The notes under the pieces are model-generated. The model was not told the DNA's origin, ran no database searches, and saw only the letters and a program-made list of their open reading frames with translations. The position numbers and the translations under genes are program-made. From Bog-473 sp963730785 (lineage in GTDB: Bacteria; Actinomycetota; Acidimicrobiia; Acidimicrobiales; RAAP-2), in contig CAVSTF010000010.1 in the NCBI GenBank assembly GCA_963730785.1, positions 62,001-126,000 of the forward strand: a stretch of 64,000 bases of DNA, given 5' to 3'. Positions 36,721 through 46,581 of this stretch are shown here, one piece after another. Each line of letters begins with the position of its first letter. Position 1 is the first letter of the stretch.

Positions 36721-37952
36721 ATGGCGCTGCCCAAGATCATCAGCGTTGACGACCACGTCGTCGAGCCGCCCCACGTGTGGCAGACCTGGCTGCCGCAGAA
36801 GTGGCGCGAGCGGGGCCCCAAGGTGGTCGACAAGCGGTGGGGCGAGCTTCACGCACCTCTCGGGCGCCAAGTACGACATGGTCGAGGACCCCGAGGGCGA
36901 GTGGGGCAGCGCCTGGTACTACGACGACGAGCTGATCTACGTCCACAAGAAGTTCGTGGCCATCCCGCAGGCGTCGACCACCCTCGACGACCAGGGCAAC
37001 ATCGTGTTCGACCGCACCCAGATGACGATGACGGCCATCACCTACGACGACATGCGCAAGGGCTGCTGGGACCGTGACGAGCGGATCAAGGACATGGCGC
37101 TCAACTACGTCGACGGCTCACTGCCCTTCCCGACCTTCCCCCGCTTCTGCGGGCAGACCTTCCACGAGGGCAAGGACAAGGAGCTGGGCCTGGCCTGCGT
37201 CAAGGCCAACAACGACTGGATGGTCGAGGAGTGGTGTGCGCCGTCGGGCGGCGTCAACATCCCGCTCTGCCTCATCCCGCTGTGGGACGCCGAGCTGGCC
37301 GCGGCCGAGACCAAGCGCAACGCCGAGCGGGGCGTGCGGGCCATCGCCTTCTCCGAGATCCCGACCCGCCTCGGCCTGCCCAGCATCAACTCCGGCTACT
37401 GGGACCCGCTCTTGCAGGTCTGCAACGACTACGGCGTCACGATCTGCATGCACGTCGGCTCGTCGTCGTCGAACCCCGCCGCCTCACCCGACTCGCACAA
37501 GGCCGTCGGCGGGACGCTTGGCCTTCAACAACGCCATGGCGTCGTTGGCCGACTGGTTGTTCTCCGGCAATCTGCTGCGCTTTCCCAAGCTCAAGTTGGC
37601 CTACTCGGAAGGGCAGATCGGCTGGATCCCCTACGTGCTCGAGCGGGCCGACACGGTCTGGGAGATGCACGACGCCTGGATGCACGCCAAGGAGCGCATC
37701 CCCGTGCCGCCCTCCACCCAGTACTACGGCCGCATCTTCGGGTGCTTCACCGCCGACCGCCACGGCCTGCGCTCACTCGAAGAGGTGGGCGAGGACAACA
37801 TCTGCTTCGAGACGGACTATCCGCACACCGACAGCACGTGGCCGCATTCGGAGGCGTATATCGAGAAGCTGTGCATCGGCCTCACGGACGAGCAGGCCTA
37901 CAAGGTCCTGCGAGGCAACGCCATCAAGATGTTGGAGCTCGACCGGGTCTGA
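36721..37952 (+). CDS. Amidohydrolase family 2 (metal-dependent hydrolase of the ACMSD-like type), two frameshifts
   Basis: A ~410-residue TIM-barrel hydrolase or decarboxylase. ISVDDHVVEPPHVWQTWLP carries the family's metal-binding pattern near residue 10. After a shift near 36850: THLSGAKYDM, GNIVFDRTQM and NPLCLIPLWD-like segments (PLCLIPLWDAELAAAE), ERGVRAIAFSEIPTRLGLP and GVTICMHVGSSSS with a ligand His. After a shift near 37518: NNAMASLADWLFSGNL..FPKLKLAYSEGQIGWIPY and ICFETDYPHTDSTWP with the final Asp. These are typical of actinobacterial amidohydrolases in aromatic or steroid degradation loci. The actual substrate is unknown. It overlaps the convergent HNH gene by 29 bases. Confidence 0.87.
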
Positions 37953-39087
37953 TCGTGGGGCGGTCCCACAGTCGGGACGGCCGCGAGATCATCACCTGAC
38001 CACTCGGACCGACGAAGCTGAGCAACTGATTCGAATCGCCGGTCATAGACCATTGCTTGGAGTGCAGCAAGGTGTGATGGTGCCGACACAGCAGCACCAA
38101 GTTCGGTAAATCGGTCAATCCACCCTTCACCCAGTGCACGATGTGGTGCACGTCGGCGAACATCAGATGCGAGCATCCGGGGAATCGACAATGTCGATCC
38201 CGCCGCACGACTTCACGGCGCTGGGTGTCGGTCGGGTAGCGGTGCGAACGCCCTTCGAACATGGTGTGACCGAGTTCGTCGTCGACGGCGAGGACGATCC
38301 GGGCATCGCAGGCGATCCGCTCGACCGTCTCGCGGGCGATGAGCCCCAAGCGCTCCAGCTCGGCTGATCCCTCTCCGCCCTTCAGGAATTCCAGATCGGT
38401 GTGCGCCACCACCAGGTTGGTTGCCGAGTTGCTCATCCCGAACTTCGACTGGGCGGCGTCGCCGTTGTTGTCGTCGTAAGTGGCGCCGGCGAGAATGCAC
38501 AGTGCGTCGGCCAGACGTTGATCCCAGCTGGTCACGCCGTCGTTGGGGATGGCTTTGGCCGTCTTGACGATTCGGTTCTTGACCATGGCGTAGGTGTCAC
38601 TGGCGAGGCGGGCCGTGATGGTGTGCAGCGCATCGTTGAACCGGAGGTAGCGCCCCTCGTGTTCTTGATCCGGCCGGATGTTGTCGCTGCCTCGGCGCGC
38701 CTTGGCGAGGTCGTTCAGCTCTCGGACCGAGCAGTCCTTCGCCTCCTCGACCGCCGCCGCATCGGTTTCGGGCGTGATGGTCGGCAACATGGCCTGCACC
38801 TTGTCGTAGCTCAGCTCGCCGGCCTCGAAGGCGGCTGCGGTCTGCGGCACATCCCACAGCTTCCGGGCCATGGCAGCCCACATTCGACCGGTCTGTTCAG
38901 AGATCCCGCACTGTTGGCTCAACCAGGCGCCCATGGAAGTGGCCCCACTTTGGCGCCAACCTTCTCGTCGATCGATTTCGGCGATGACGGGCATGAGCTG
39001 ACCGAGCGCCGACTGCACGCCAGCCGTCAGCGTTTTGGCATCGACGAGGAGGTGCTCCGTCGACTTCTTTTCGGCCACCATGGTCAC
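37924..39087 (-). CDS. DUF222 / HNH endonuclease (13E12-repeat family) protein
   Basis: An intact 387-residue protein. Residues ~1-250 are DUF222, with SMGAWLSQQCGISEQTGRMW and LSYDKVQAMLPTITPE. Residues ~290-345 are an HNH nuclease: RDRHCRFPGCSHLMFADVHHIVHWVKGG, then LVLLCRHHHTLLHSKQW, with two Cys pairs and the catalytic His. Such proteins are scattered in many copies in actinobacterial genomes and may be mobile or group II-intron-like relics; the function is unknown. It follows the MFS gene by 27 bases on the same strand. ATG 39081, two codons later, is an alternative start. Confidence 0.9.
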   Translation of the reverse strand: MTMVAEKKSTEHLLVDAKTLTAGVQSALGQLMPVIAEIDRREGWRQSGATSMGAWLSQQCGISEQTGRMWAAMARKLWDVPQTAAAFEAGELSYDKVQAMLPTITPETDAAAVEEAKDCSVRELNDLAKARRGSDNIRPDQEHEGRYLRFNDALHTITARLASDTYAMVKNRIVKTAKAIPNDGVTSWDQRLADALCILAGATYDDNNGDAAQSKFGMSNSATNLVVAHTDLEFLKGGEGSAELERLGLIARETVERIACDARIVLAVDDELGHTMFEGRSHRYPTDTQRREVVRRDRHCRFPGCSHLMFADVHHIVHWVKGGLTDLPNLVLLCRHHHTLLHSKQWSMTGDSNQLLSFVGPSGQVMISRPSRLWDRPTIRPGRAPTS

Positions 39088-39114
39088 GTAATTGAATGGT
39101 CGGCTCCGTCATGG

Positions 39115-40557
39115 CTATTCGACAGAAGACAACGTGGCGTCGGCCAGTGTGCCGTTCGAACGCAGCCCGGCAATGAGGGCCGAGGCGACGGCGATGCAGC
39201 CGAGGGTGACGGCGGCGACGGAGAAGGCGTGACCGGGGGAGCGGGTGCCGCCGCTCACCGAAAAGACGAGGCCGGTCAGGGCCAGTCCGAGTGCGGTGCC
39301 GAAGCCACGGGTCATGTTGAGGATGCCCGAGGCCATGCCGGCCTGATCTGGGGGAGCGGCCCCCATGATGGCGGCGTTGTTGGGGGACGTAAAGAGACCT
39401 AGTCCGATGCCGATGATGCTGAGGAGGAGGAGGAGCCCGAAGGTGCCCGGACGGAGCGCGGACAGGGTCAAAAGGGAGGCGGCGACCAGGGTCATCCCGC
39501 TCACGGTGAGTGGTCGGGCACCGACTCGGTCAGCTATCCGGCCGGCTATCGGCGCCACGATCCCGAAGGCCAGCGGCATGGCCATGAGCTCGAGGCCCGC
39601 CCGGGCGGTGCCGAATCGCTCGAGGTAGTAGGGGATGAGGAGGAGCACGCCGAACATGACCAGGTAGGAGCCGAGGCCGCTGACGATGCCGGCGGAGAAG
39701 CGGGAGTTGCGAAAGAGCGTGAGGGGGATCATGGGCGCGCTGGCCGACCGTTCCCTGCGGATGAACATGACGGCGAGGGCGGCGGCGGCGGCGAAGAGGC
39801 CGATGATGAGCGGCGTGGTCCAGCCCACGGTGGCGCCGAAGGAGATGGCCGAGAGGAGGGCGACCACGGTGGGGAAGAACAGGCCGAGGCCGCGCCAGTC
39901 GAAGGCGGCTCGACGGCAGAGCTGGACGCTGCGGGGGACCAGGAGGAGGGCGGCGGCGGCGCCGAGGAGGCCGAGGGGGACATTGACGAAGAAGATCAGG
40001 CGCCAGCCGCCGGCGGCGAGGAGGAGGCCGCCGACCGTGGGGCCGAGCGCCAGTCCGATGGCTTGGGCGGCGCCTTGCAGCCCGATGGCCCGGCCGAGCG
40101 ACTTGGTGGGCACGACCAGCACGATGATGGCCAGGCTGTTCGCCTGCAGCATCGCCGCTCCCACCGCCTGCAGCGCCCGGAAGGCGATCAGGGCACCGAG
40201 GTCGGGGGCGAAGCCGCAGAGGACTGATCCAATGATGAAGACGATGAAGCCATAGACGTAGAGGAGTTTGCGGCCCCACATATCCGCGAATCTCCCCACG
40301 GCGGCGACGGTGGCCACCAGGACGAGGAGGTAGCTCAGGCCGACCCAGGTCACCGAGCCGACGGAGGTGTGGAAGGAATGCTGGAGGGAGGGGAGGGCGA
40401 CGGTGACGATGGACGCATCGAGCTGACCCATGAGGGCACCGATGCACACGGCGGCGACGGCGAACCAGTGGGCGTTGGGGCGCTCCCGGATGCGGCGGGG
40501 ACGGCGGGGCTCGACCAGCAGGCGATCCCAGTTCCAGGTGGGGAGCGTCGTGGCCAT
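39115..40557 (-). CDS. MFS exporter, DHA2 family
   Basis: An intact 480-residue transporter with 14 helices. MGQLDASIVTVALPSLQ in helix 1 is the DHA2 motif D1. GRFADMWGRKLLYVYG is motif A, and LGPTVGGLLLAAGGWRLIFFVNVPLGLLG is motif C followed by the usual loop. It would export drugs or toxic metabolites. It is divergent from a LysR-type regulator with a perfect 25-bp interrupted palindrome between them, so it is probably the target of that regulator. Confidence 0.93.
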   Translation of the reverse strand: MATTLPTWNWDRLLVEPRRPRRIRERPNAHWFAVAAVCIGALMGQLDASIVTVALPSLQHSFHTSVGSVTWVGLSYLLVLVATVAAVGRFADMWGRKLLYVYGFIVFIIGSVLCGFAPDLGALIAFRALQAVGAAMLQANSLAIIVLVVPTKSLGRAIGLQGAAQAIGLALGPTVGGLLLAAGGWRLIFFVNVPLGLLGAAAALLLVPRSVQLCRRAAFDWRGLGLFFPTVVALLSAISFGATVGWTTPLIIGLFAAAAALAVMFIRRERSASAPMIPLTLFRNSRFSAGIVSGLGSYLVMFGVLLLIPYYLERFGTARAGLELMAMPLAFGIVAPIAGRIADRVGARPLTVSGMTLVAASLLTLSALRPGTFGLLLLLSIIGIGLGLFTSPNNAAIMGAAPPDQAGMASGILNMTRGFGTALGLALTGLVFSVSGGTRSPGHAFSVAAVTLGCIAVASALIAGLRSNGTLADATLSSVE

Positions 40558-40581
40558 GACTCCATGGTGAGGCCGACCGAG

Positions 40582-40606
40582 TCAGAAGTAAAATACCAAC
40601 TTCTGA
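40582..40606. promoter_or_regulatory. 25-bp interrupted palindrome, candidate LysR operator
   Basis: TCAGAAGT (40582-40589) and ACTTCTGA (40599-40606) are perfect inverted repeats around nine bases (AAAATACCA). The site lies 25 bases from the MFS start and 22 bases from the LysR start, and the arms contain the T-N11-A pattern of LysR-type operators. The spacer is AT-rich, unlike the flanks. Confidence 0.7.
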
Positions 40607-40627
40607 TCTGAACGATAAGCTGTGGTG

Positions 40628-41512
40628 ATGGACTCCCAGCGGCTGCGGCACTTCATCGCCGTGGTCGATCACGGTGGCTTCACGGCCGCCGCCGCCAACG
40701 TGCACGTGTCCCAGCCTGCGCTTTCAATGGCCGTCCGGGACCTTGAGGCCGAGCTCGGCACCCCGCTCTTCGTCCGCCAAGGCCGTCATACGCAACTGAC
40801 CTCGGCCGGCGAGGCGCTCCTCGGCCCGGCTCGGCAGGTGATCAGGGATCTGGAGACGGGTCAGGCCGCCGTCGAAGCCGTCAGGGGAGTCGAGGCCGGC
40901 ACCCTGACCATGGCCTGCCTCCCAACCCTGGTGGCCGACCCCGTGGCGCCGCTGGTGGGAGCGTTCCGCCGCCATCATCCGGGCGTGCGGATCGACTTGG
41001 CGGCGCCCGAGGACACGGCCGAGCTGCTGGCGCTGGTCACGTCGGGGGCGGCTGAGCTGGGCGTCACCGAGGCCTACGACATCCCGGCGGCGCTGACGGC
41101 TCATGCAATGGGGCGCCAGTCGCTGGTGCTGATCCTCCCCCCGGGGACGCCCCACACCGACGGCGCCCCGCTGGCGCTGGCCGAGCTGGCCGACACGCCC
41201 TTCGTGGTCGCTCCCCCCGGGACCTCCACCTACCGCCTGCTGCAGGAGGGTTTTGCGTCGGCGGGCGTCGGCGGCCCTCCCACCGTCGCCGTGGTGACCG
41301 CCCAGCGAGATGCGATCCTCCCCCTCGTCATCGCCGGCGCCGGTGCCGCCCTCGTCCCTCCCACCCTGGCCCGCACGGCGGTGGCGCAGGGGGCGATCAC
41401 GGCTCGACCGGTGCCGGAGATCGCTCGGGAGATTGCCTTGGTGCATCGGGCGGGGGAGCTGTCGCCGGCGGCGGGACGCTTCATAGCATATGGCGACTAT
41501 TGTGGATGCTGA
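40628..41512 (+). CDS. LysR-family transcriptional regulator
   Basis: An intact protein of 294 residues from ATG 40628 (GTG 40622 is possible). Residues 1-60 form the winged helix-turn-helix: LRHFIAVVDHGGFTAAAANVHVSQPALSMAVRDLEAELGTPLFVR. The remainder is the LysR effector domain, with GTLTMACLPTLVADPVAPLV at its start. It is divergent from the MFS exporter; the palindrome between them is a likely binding site. The effector is unknown. Its last 32 bases overlap the convergent GH3 gene. Confidence 0.93.
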   Translation: MDSQRLRHFIAVVDHGGFTAAAANVHVSQPALSMAVRDLEAELGTPLFVRQGRHTQLTSAGEALLGPARQVIRDLETGQAAVEAVRGVEAGTLTMACLPTLVADPVAPLVGAFRRHHPGVRIDLAAPEDTAELLALVTSGAAELGVTEAYDIPAALTAHAMGRQSLVLILPPGTPHTDGAPLALAELADTPFVVAPPGTSTYRLLQEGFASAGVGGPPTVAVVTAQRDAILPLVIAGAGAALVPPTLARTAVAQGAITARPVPEIAREIALVHRAGELSPAAGRFIAYGDYCGC

Positions 41513-44056
41513 CCTCGACCCGTTGACGAACCTCTTGTGAGGAGGAACCGATCAGCAGCTCGTAGCGGCCCGGGTCGGTGACCCAATCGTGGGCGTGCTC
41601 GTCCCAGTGGGCGAAGGCGTGGGGATCGAGCGCGAGCGTGACCGCTGGGTGGCGCCGGGGTCGAGGGTGACCTTGGCGAAGGCGGCCAGGACGCGGTCGG
41701 GACGGTCGAAGGTGTCGGCGGTCCGACGTCGACGTGAATGCACGTAGACCTGCGCGACCTCGGATCCGGACCGGGCGCCCGTGTTGGTGACGTCGACGTT
41801 GCACCGACATGCTCGGTCCTCGGATTCGACCACGACCTCGGCGGAGCCGTAGTCGAACGTCGTATATGACAGCCCGTGGCCGAAGGGGAAGTGGGTGGTG
41901 GCGGCCACGGTGGGATGCCGGTACCCAACGTGAATACCCTCGCCGTAGATGACCTTGCCGTCGCGCCCGGGTAGTGACCGAAGGCCGACGTGTCCTCAAC
42001 CCGCCGGGGCAGACTCACGGGCAGTCGACCGCCGGGGTCGCTGAGCCCGACGAGGATGTCGGCGATCGCATCGGCGCCTTCCTCGCCCGAATACCACGGG
42101 AGCAAGACGGCGCCTGCTGCATCGGCCCACGGCATCTCGACCGGCGAGCCGGCATTCACGACCACGACGGTGCGGGGGTTGGCGGCGATGACGGCCTCGA
42201 CCAGTTCGCGTTGGCGACCCGGCAACGAGAGGTCGGGCCGGTCGAATCCTTCCGACTCCCACGATCCGTTGGAGCCCACCACGACCACCGCCACCTCGGA
42301 CGACGCCGCCAGGGCGACGGCCCGCTCGAACTCGTCATCGGGCTCGGGTCGGTCGGCGGCCAGGCGGGCCCCGATGACGGGAATCCACTGGTCTCGAGAC
42401 CACAGGTCGACCTCAATGGCATACGCCCGACCGGCCTCCAGCTCAACCTCGGCCTCGATCAACACGCTGCCGGCGCCGTAGAAGCCGGTGCCACCTTTGG
42501 CGGGCTCGCTGTTATCGAGCACGACCTCGCCGTCCAAACGCCACACCGCGCCGCCCGCGCTCTCCAGTCCCAACTTCCACACCCCGCTGACGTCCGGCGT
42601 GAACTCGGCCGCAATGCGGACCGACGACGTCAGCACCGGCAGTATCGGCTCGGGCAGTTCCAGCAAATGGGCCACCCAGAGCATGCGGGCCGAATGCCCG
42701 ACGGCGTGCCCCTTGGGCTCACCGGACAACTCAACGTTGTCGAAGTAGGTGAGCGACAACGACTCGTCGGTGAGCAGCCGCACGTCGAGATTCGGCAACG
42801 CCTTATGGATCCGGCAGCCGATTTCGTAGCCAACCTTCACACCCGGCAACCGTTCGGCCAACGCATCGGCCAGTCGTCGCCGAACGTGCGGCGTCACTTC
42901 CGAACTCCCGCCGCCCGCTTCGAGTTGCCCGGCGTTCGGCCCAATCACGGCCACCGTCGCCAACGCCAGCCGGATCGAGCGGCAACATGCCGTCATTGAC
43001 CAACAACACGGTACCCTCGGTCGCCACCTGACGAGCCACCGCCCGTCGACCGGGATCGTTCTCTTCACCCTCGGGCTGACGAGCGGCGCACCGACGGCTC
43101 CTCAGAATCCCGGTCCGGCTCATCAACCGCAGCAGATGGCGCACCTGACCGTCGACCACCGACTCGTCGAGCTCGCCCGGCCCGCACGGCATCGGCCAAC
43201 TTCGGTCCCATCCACACCGACGGCCCGGGCATTTCCAGATCCAAACCCGCCGAAGCCGCCGGCACCGTCGAATGGGTGCCGAACCAGTCCGACATCACCA
43301 GCCCGTCGAAGCCCCAATCGCCTCGCAACACCCCGCCGATCAAGTCCGGCTGCTCGCCGCAGTACACACCGTTCACCCGGTTATAGGCCGTCATGATGGA
43401 CCAGACGCCGGCCTCCTGTACGGCGGCGGCGAAGGCGGGGAGGTGGATCTCCCGGAGGGTGCGCGCATCCACCTCGGCGCTGATCGTCATGCGCTCGAAC
43501 TCCTGATCGTTGCAGGCGAAGTGCTTGATGCAGCACGCCACGCCCTCGCCCTGCACGCCCCGCACATACGAGACGGCGAGGCGGGCCGTCAGCAGCGGGT
43601 CCTCGGAGTACGACTCGAACGTCCGCCCGGCCAACGGTTGCCGCACGATGCACACCGTCGGCCCCAACAACACATGCACGCCCTTCGACTTCGCCTCGCC
43701 GGCCAGCGCCACGCCGAGCCGCCCGACCAGCTCCTCGTTCCAGGTCGACCCGATGGCCATGCCGGACGGCAGCGACAGCGACCGCCGCCCGATCAAGCTG
43801 TCGCCCCGCACGCCGCTCGGCCCGTCGGACACCTTGAGCGCCGGCACGCCGACCCGCTCGACCGACGGCAGGTACCACAGGCCTTGGCCGGCGGTGAGCG
43901 AGGCCTTCTCATCGAGCGTGAGCGCGGCGAGGAGTTCGTCGATGCGGGCTTCGACAGCCGGGTCGACGGGACAGGGTTCACGGGGGTCACCTTTGCAGAT
44001 ATGGGCTCACCACGTATCGATGAACGGACGTCGGCCGTGGTGGCCGGCGTCGTCAT
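41481..44056 (-). CDS. Beta-glucosidase-type GH3 hydrolase with PA14 insertion, frameshifted
   Basis: After ATG 44056 and a shift near 43990 the reading gives ARIDELLAAL, KVSDGPSGVRG, GVHVLLGPTVCIVR and FESYSEDPLLTARLAVSYVRGVQGEGV. These are followed by KHFACNDQEFERM and GLVMSDWFGTHST, whose Asp is the GH3 nucleophile. After shifts near 43120-43000, the (alpha/beta)6 part and a PA14 domain (FTPDVSGVWKLGLESAGGAVWRLDGEVV) follow, then VVVVGSNGSWESEGFDRPDLSLPGRQ. The end is a fibronectin-III-like domain, split by shifts near 41930 and 41720. There is no signal peptide, so it is probably cytoplasmic. It starts within the stop of accD. Confidence 0.87.
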
Positions 44057-45608
44057 ATGACGATGGGGCTCCCGACTGACGCGGCCATCAGCATGTGGAC
44101 GATCCGCTGCCGGGTGTGCGCCGGATCGATGACGTCGTCGATCTCGAAGTGGGTGGCCACGTTGAGCGCCTTGCCGTGCTCGTAGGCCCGCTCGACCATG
44201 GCGTCGAAGGCGGCGTCACGCTCGGGACCTTCGGGAATGGCATCGAGCTCACGGCGGAAGCCCAGACCGGACGGCACCCTCGAGACCCATGCCGCCGAGC
44301 TCGCCGGTCGGCCAGGCCACGGTGAAGATGGGGCGCCGGAAGGAGCCGCCGGCCATGGCCTGGGCGCCCAGGCCGTAGCCCTTGCGCAGAATGACCGTGC
44401 AGAACGGCACGGTCAGGGAGGCCCCGGTCACGAACATGCGACTGACGTGCCGGACCAGCGCCGTCTCCTCGGCGTCCGGCCCGACCATGAAGCCCGGCGT
44501 GTCGCACAGGAACACGATCGGTACTCGATGCGCTTGGCAGAGCTGCATGAAGCGGGCGGCCTTGTCGGCGTTGTTGGCGTCGATCGCCCCGGCCAAATGC
44601 ATCGGATTGTTGGCGATGATCCCGACCGGGCGACCTTCCATCCGGGCCAGGGCGGTGACCATGTCCCGGGGCAAACGACGGGCGCAGCTCGAGCAGCGAG
44701 TCATCATCGACCAGTAGCTCCACCGCTCGATGCACGTCATAGGCCCGCCGACGATCCCTCGGCACCACATCACGCAACAACATCTGGTCCGGACACGACC
44801 ACGATCTCGTCCCCGACCCCGACGCGAAGTACCCCACGTACTGTTTTGCGACCTCGACCGCCGCCGCCTCGTCATCGACCAGCACATCGATCACGCCATT
44901 GGCCGTCTGTACCGAGACCGGCCCAATGTCCGTGGGAGCGAACACGCCCAGCCCCCCGCCCTCGATCATCGCCGGCCCGCCCATCCCCACATTCGCTTCC
45001 GGCGTCGCCACAATCACGTCGCAACACCCCAACAGCGCCGCGTTGCCGGCAAAGCACCGTCCCGACACGATGCCGATCAGCGGCACCTGCCCGCTCAAAC
45101 GGGCGAACAACGCAAACGCATCGGTGTTCAGCCCGGTCACGACCGCCATGTCGGTGTCGCCCGGCCGACCGCCGCCGCCCTCGGCGAACAACACGACGGG
45201 CAGCGACAAGCGGGCCACGAGCTCGAACAAGCGGTCCTTCTTCTGGTGGTTCATCTGGCCCTGGGTGCCGGCCAACACGGTGTAGTCGTACGACAACACC
45301 GCCACCGACTGCCCGTTGATGCGACCGATCCCGGCCACCAACCCATCCGCCGGCGTGCGCTCGATCAGCTCGGCCACACTGCGCCGGGCCCGCTGCGCCG
45401 CCACCACCAGCGACCCGTACTCCTCGAAACTGCCGGGGTCGCACAGGTCCGCCAGGTTCTCCCTCGCCGTGCGGCGGCCGCCTTCATGTCGGCGGGCCAC
45501 GACATCAGGACGACCTTCGTCGGAGGTGAGCCGGACCCGTTCCTGTAACTCGGCCAACTCGGGTCGCACGGCATCAGACGCCAGCCGCCGCCGATCCAGT
45601 CGTCGCAT
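44053..45608 (-). CDS. Acyl-CoA carboxylase carboxyltransferase (beta) subunit, frameshifted
   Basis: Moves carboxyl from biotin to an acyl-CoA. ARENLADLCDPGSFEEYG, TQGQMNHQKKDRLFELVARL, LPVVLFAEGGGGRPGDTD and VGMGGPAMIEGGGLGVF are in one frame. After a shift near 44810 and one from an extra C in a CCCC run near 44675: GIIANNPMHLAGAIDANNADKAARFMQLC, PIVFLCDTPGFMVG and GGMGLEGAV. After another near 44275: FRRELDAIPEGPERDA and PAHTRQRIVHML. This is a complete propionyl/acetyl-CoA-type carboxyltransferase of ~517 residues. The biotin carrier gene lies just upstream. Substrate unknown. Confidence 0.88.
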
Positions 45609-45873
45609 CAGGTCCGGCCGCCGCCACCGACCCGACGTCGACCATCCCCTCGGCGAGCACCACCAACACGTCACCCGCCGTAATGCTGTCGCCGGCCGAC
45701 ACGTTGACCCGCCCGACCACGCCAGCGGTCGGCGCCACCACCTCGTGCTCCATCTTCATGGACTCGACCAGCAGCAGGGTCTCGCCCACCCGCACCGATC
45801 CACCCGTGACCGCGGCCGCCGTCACCGAGATCACCGTGCCGGCGAACGGCGCCCGCACCTCGACGTCACTCAT
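45574..45873 (-). CDS. Biotin carboxyl carrier protein
   Basis: A 99-residue single biotinyl domain. EVRAPFAGTVISV at the start and LLVESMKMEHEVVAPTAGVV, with the biotinylated Lys in MKM, are diagnostic. VSAGDSITAGDVLVVLAEG ends the domain. As printed it overlaps the accD start by 35 bases. A one-base change would instead end it at CCTGATG, giving a TGATG overlap with accD. No biotin carboxylase (AccC) gene is nearby. Confidence 0.88.
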   Translation of the reverse strand: MSDVEVRAPFAGTVISVTAAAVTGGSVRVGETLLLVESMKMEHEVVAPTAGVVGRVNVSAGDSITAGDVLVVLAEGMVDVGSVAAAGPDATTGSAAAGV

Positions 45874-45880
45874 AGGGCCG

Positions 45881-46549
45881 TCAGGATGTCGCCGTGGGCC
45901 ACAACGGATCCGGCACCGAGAAGCCGACATCGGCGCCCCACGAGTTGCGGTACGACACGTGGTCAAGCGGCCGCCGCACGGCCACGTCCCACTTGCCGGT
46001 CGGGTAGCCGAAGCTCACCGTGGCCGCCAACAGCCAGCCCTTGTCTTCGGGAACCCCGAGAATCTCGAGCGTCTCCTTGGGGTGGAAGAACTGCAGCAGC
46101 GCCGTGATGCAGCTGCCGACGCCCTCGGCCCGGGCGGCCAGCATGGCGCTCCACACGGCCGGGAAGATCGAGCCGCCCGAGGGGTCGTACTGGCAGAACG
46201 GGAACAAGTACAGCGGCACGTCCTCGAAGTGATCGGCCAGCCACTGGGCCGAACGCTGCACCTTGAACATCTGCTTGGAGTCGGGGTGGTCGGGGTCGGC
46301 CCGGGCGGCATCGAGCTGGGGCTTGTACACCGTCTCCCACAACTGCTCGGCGGCGTGTTGGTACAAGGGCGCCAGGGCCGCCTTCTTGGCCGGGTCATCC
46401 AATAGGAGGAAACGCCAGTTCTGCTGATTGCCGCCACTGGGGGCCCGGATGGCCGCATCGAGAATGCGGGCCTGTACATCCTGCGGAATGGGATCCGTCG
46501 TGACCCGCCGCATGGCCCGGGTCGTATAAAGAGCCTCATGGAGTTCCAT
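45881..46549 (-). CDS. Nitroreductase-family oxidoreductase
   Basis: A 222-residue FMN-dependent oxidoreductase. LYTTRAMRRVTTDPIP holds the FMN-phosphate Arg residues, IRAPSGGNQQNWRFLLLDD is the flavin-binding segment, and ARAEGVGSCITALLQFF plus VSFGYPTGKWD form the second half. The substrate cannot be read. ATG 46549 is chosen; a GTG twelve bases earlier is possible. It lies eight bases upstream of the biotin carrier gene on the same strand. Divergent from the acyltransferase gene. Confidence 0.9.
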   Translation of the reverse strand: MELHEALYTTRAMRRVTTDPIPQDVQARILDAAIRAPSGGNQQNWRFLLLDDPAKKAALAPLYQHAAEQLWETVYKPQLDAARADPDHPDSKQMFKVQRSAQWLADHFEDVPLYLFPFCQYDPSGGSIFPAVWSAMLAARAEGVGSCITALLQFFHPKETLEILGVPEDKGWLLAATVSFGYPTGKWDVAVRRPLDHVSYRNSWGADVGFSVPDPLWPTATS

Positions 46550-46581
46550 GGCGAGCGACACTACGCCGTAAGCTCCCCCCG

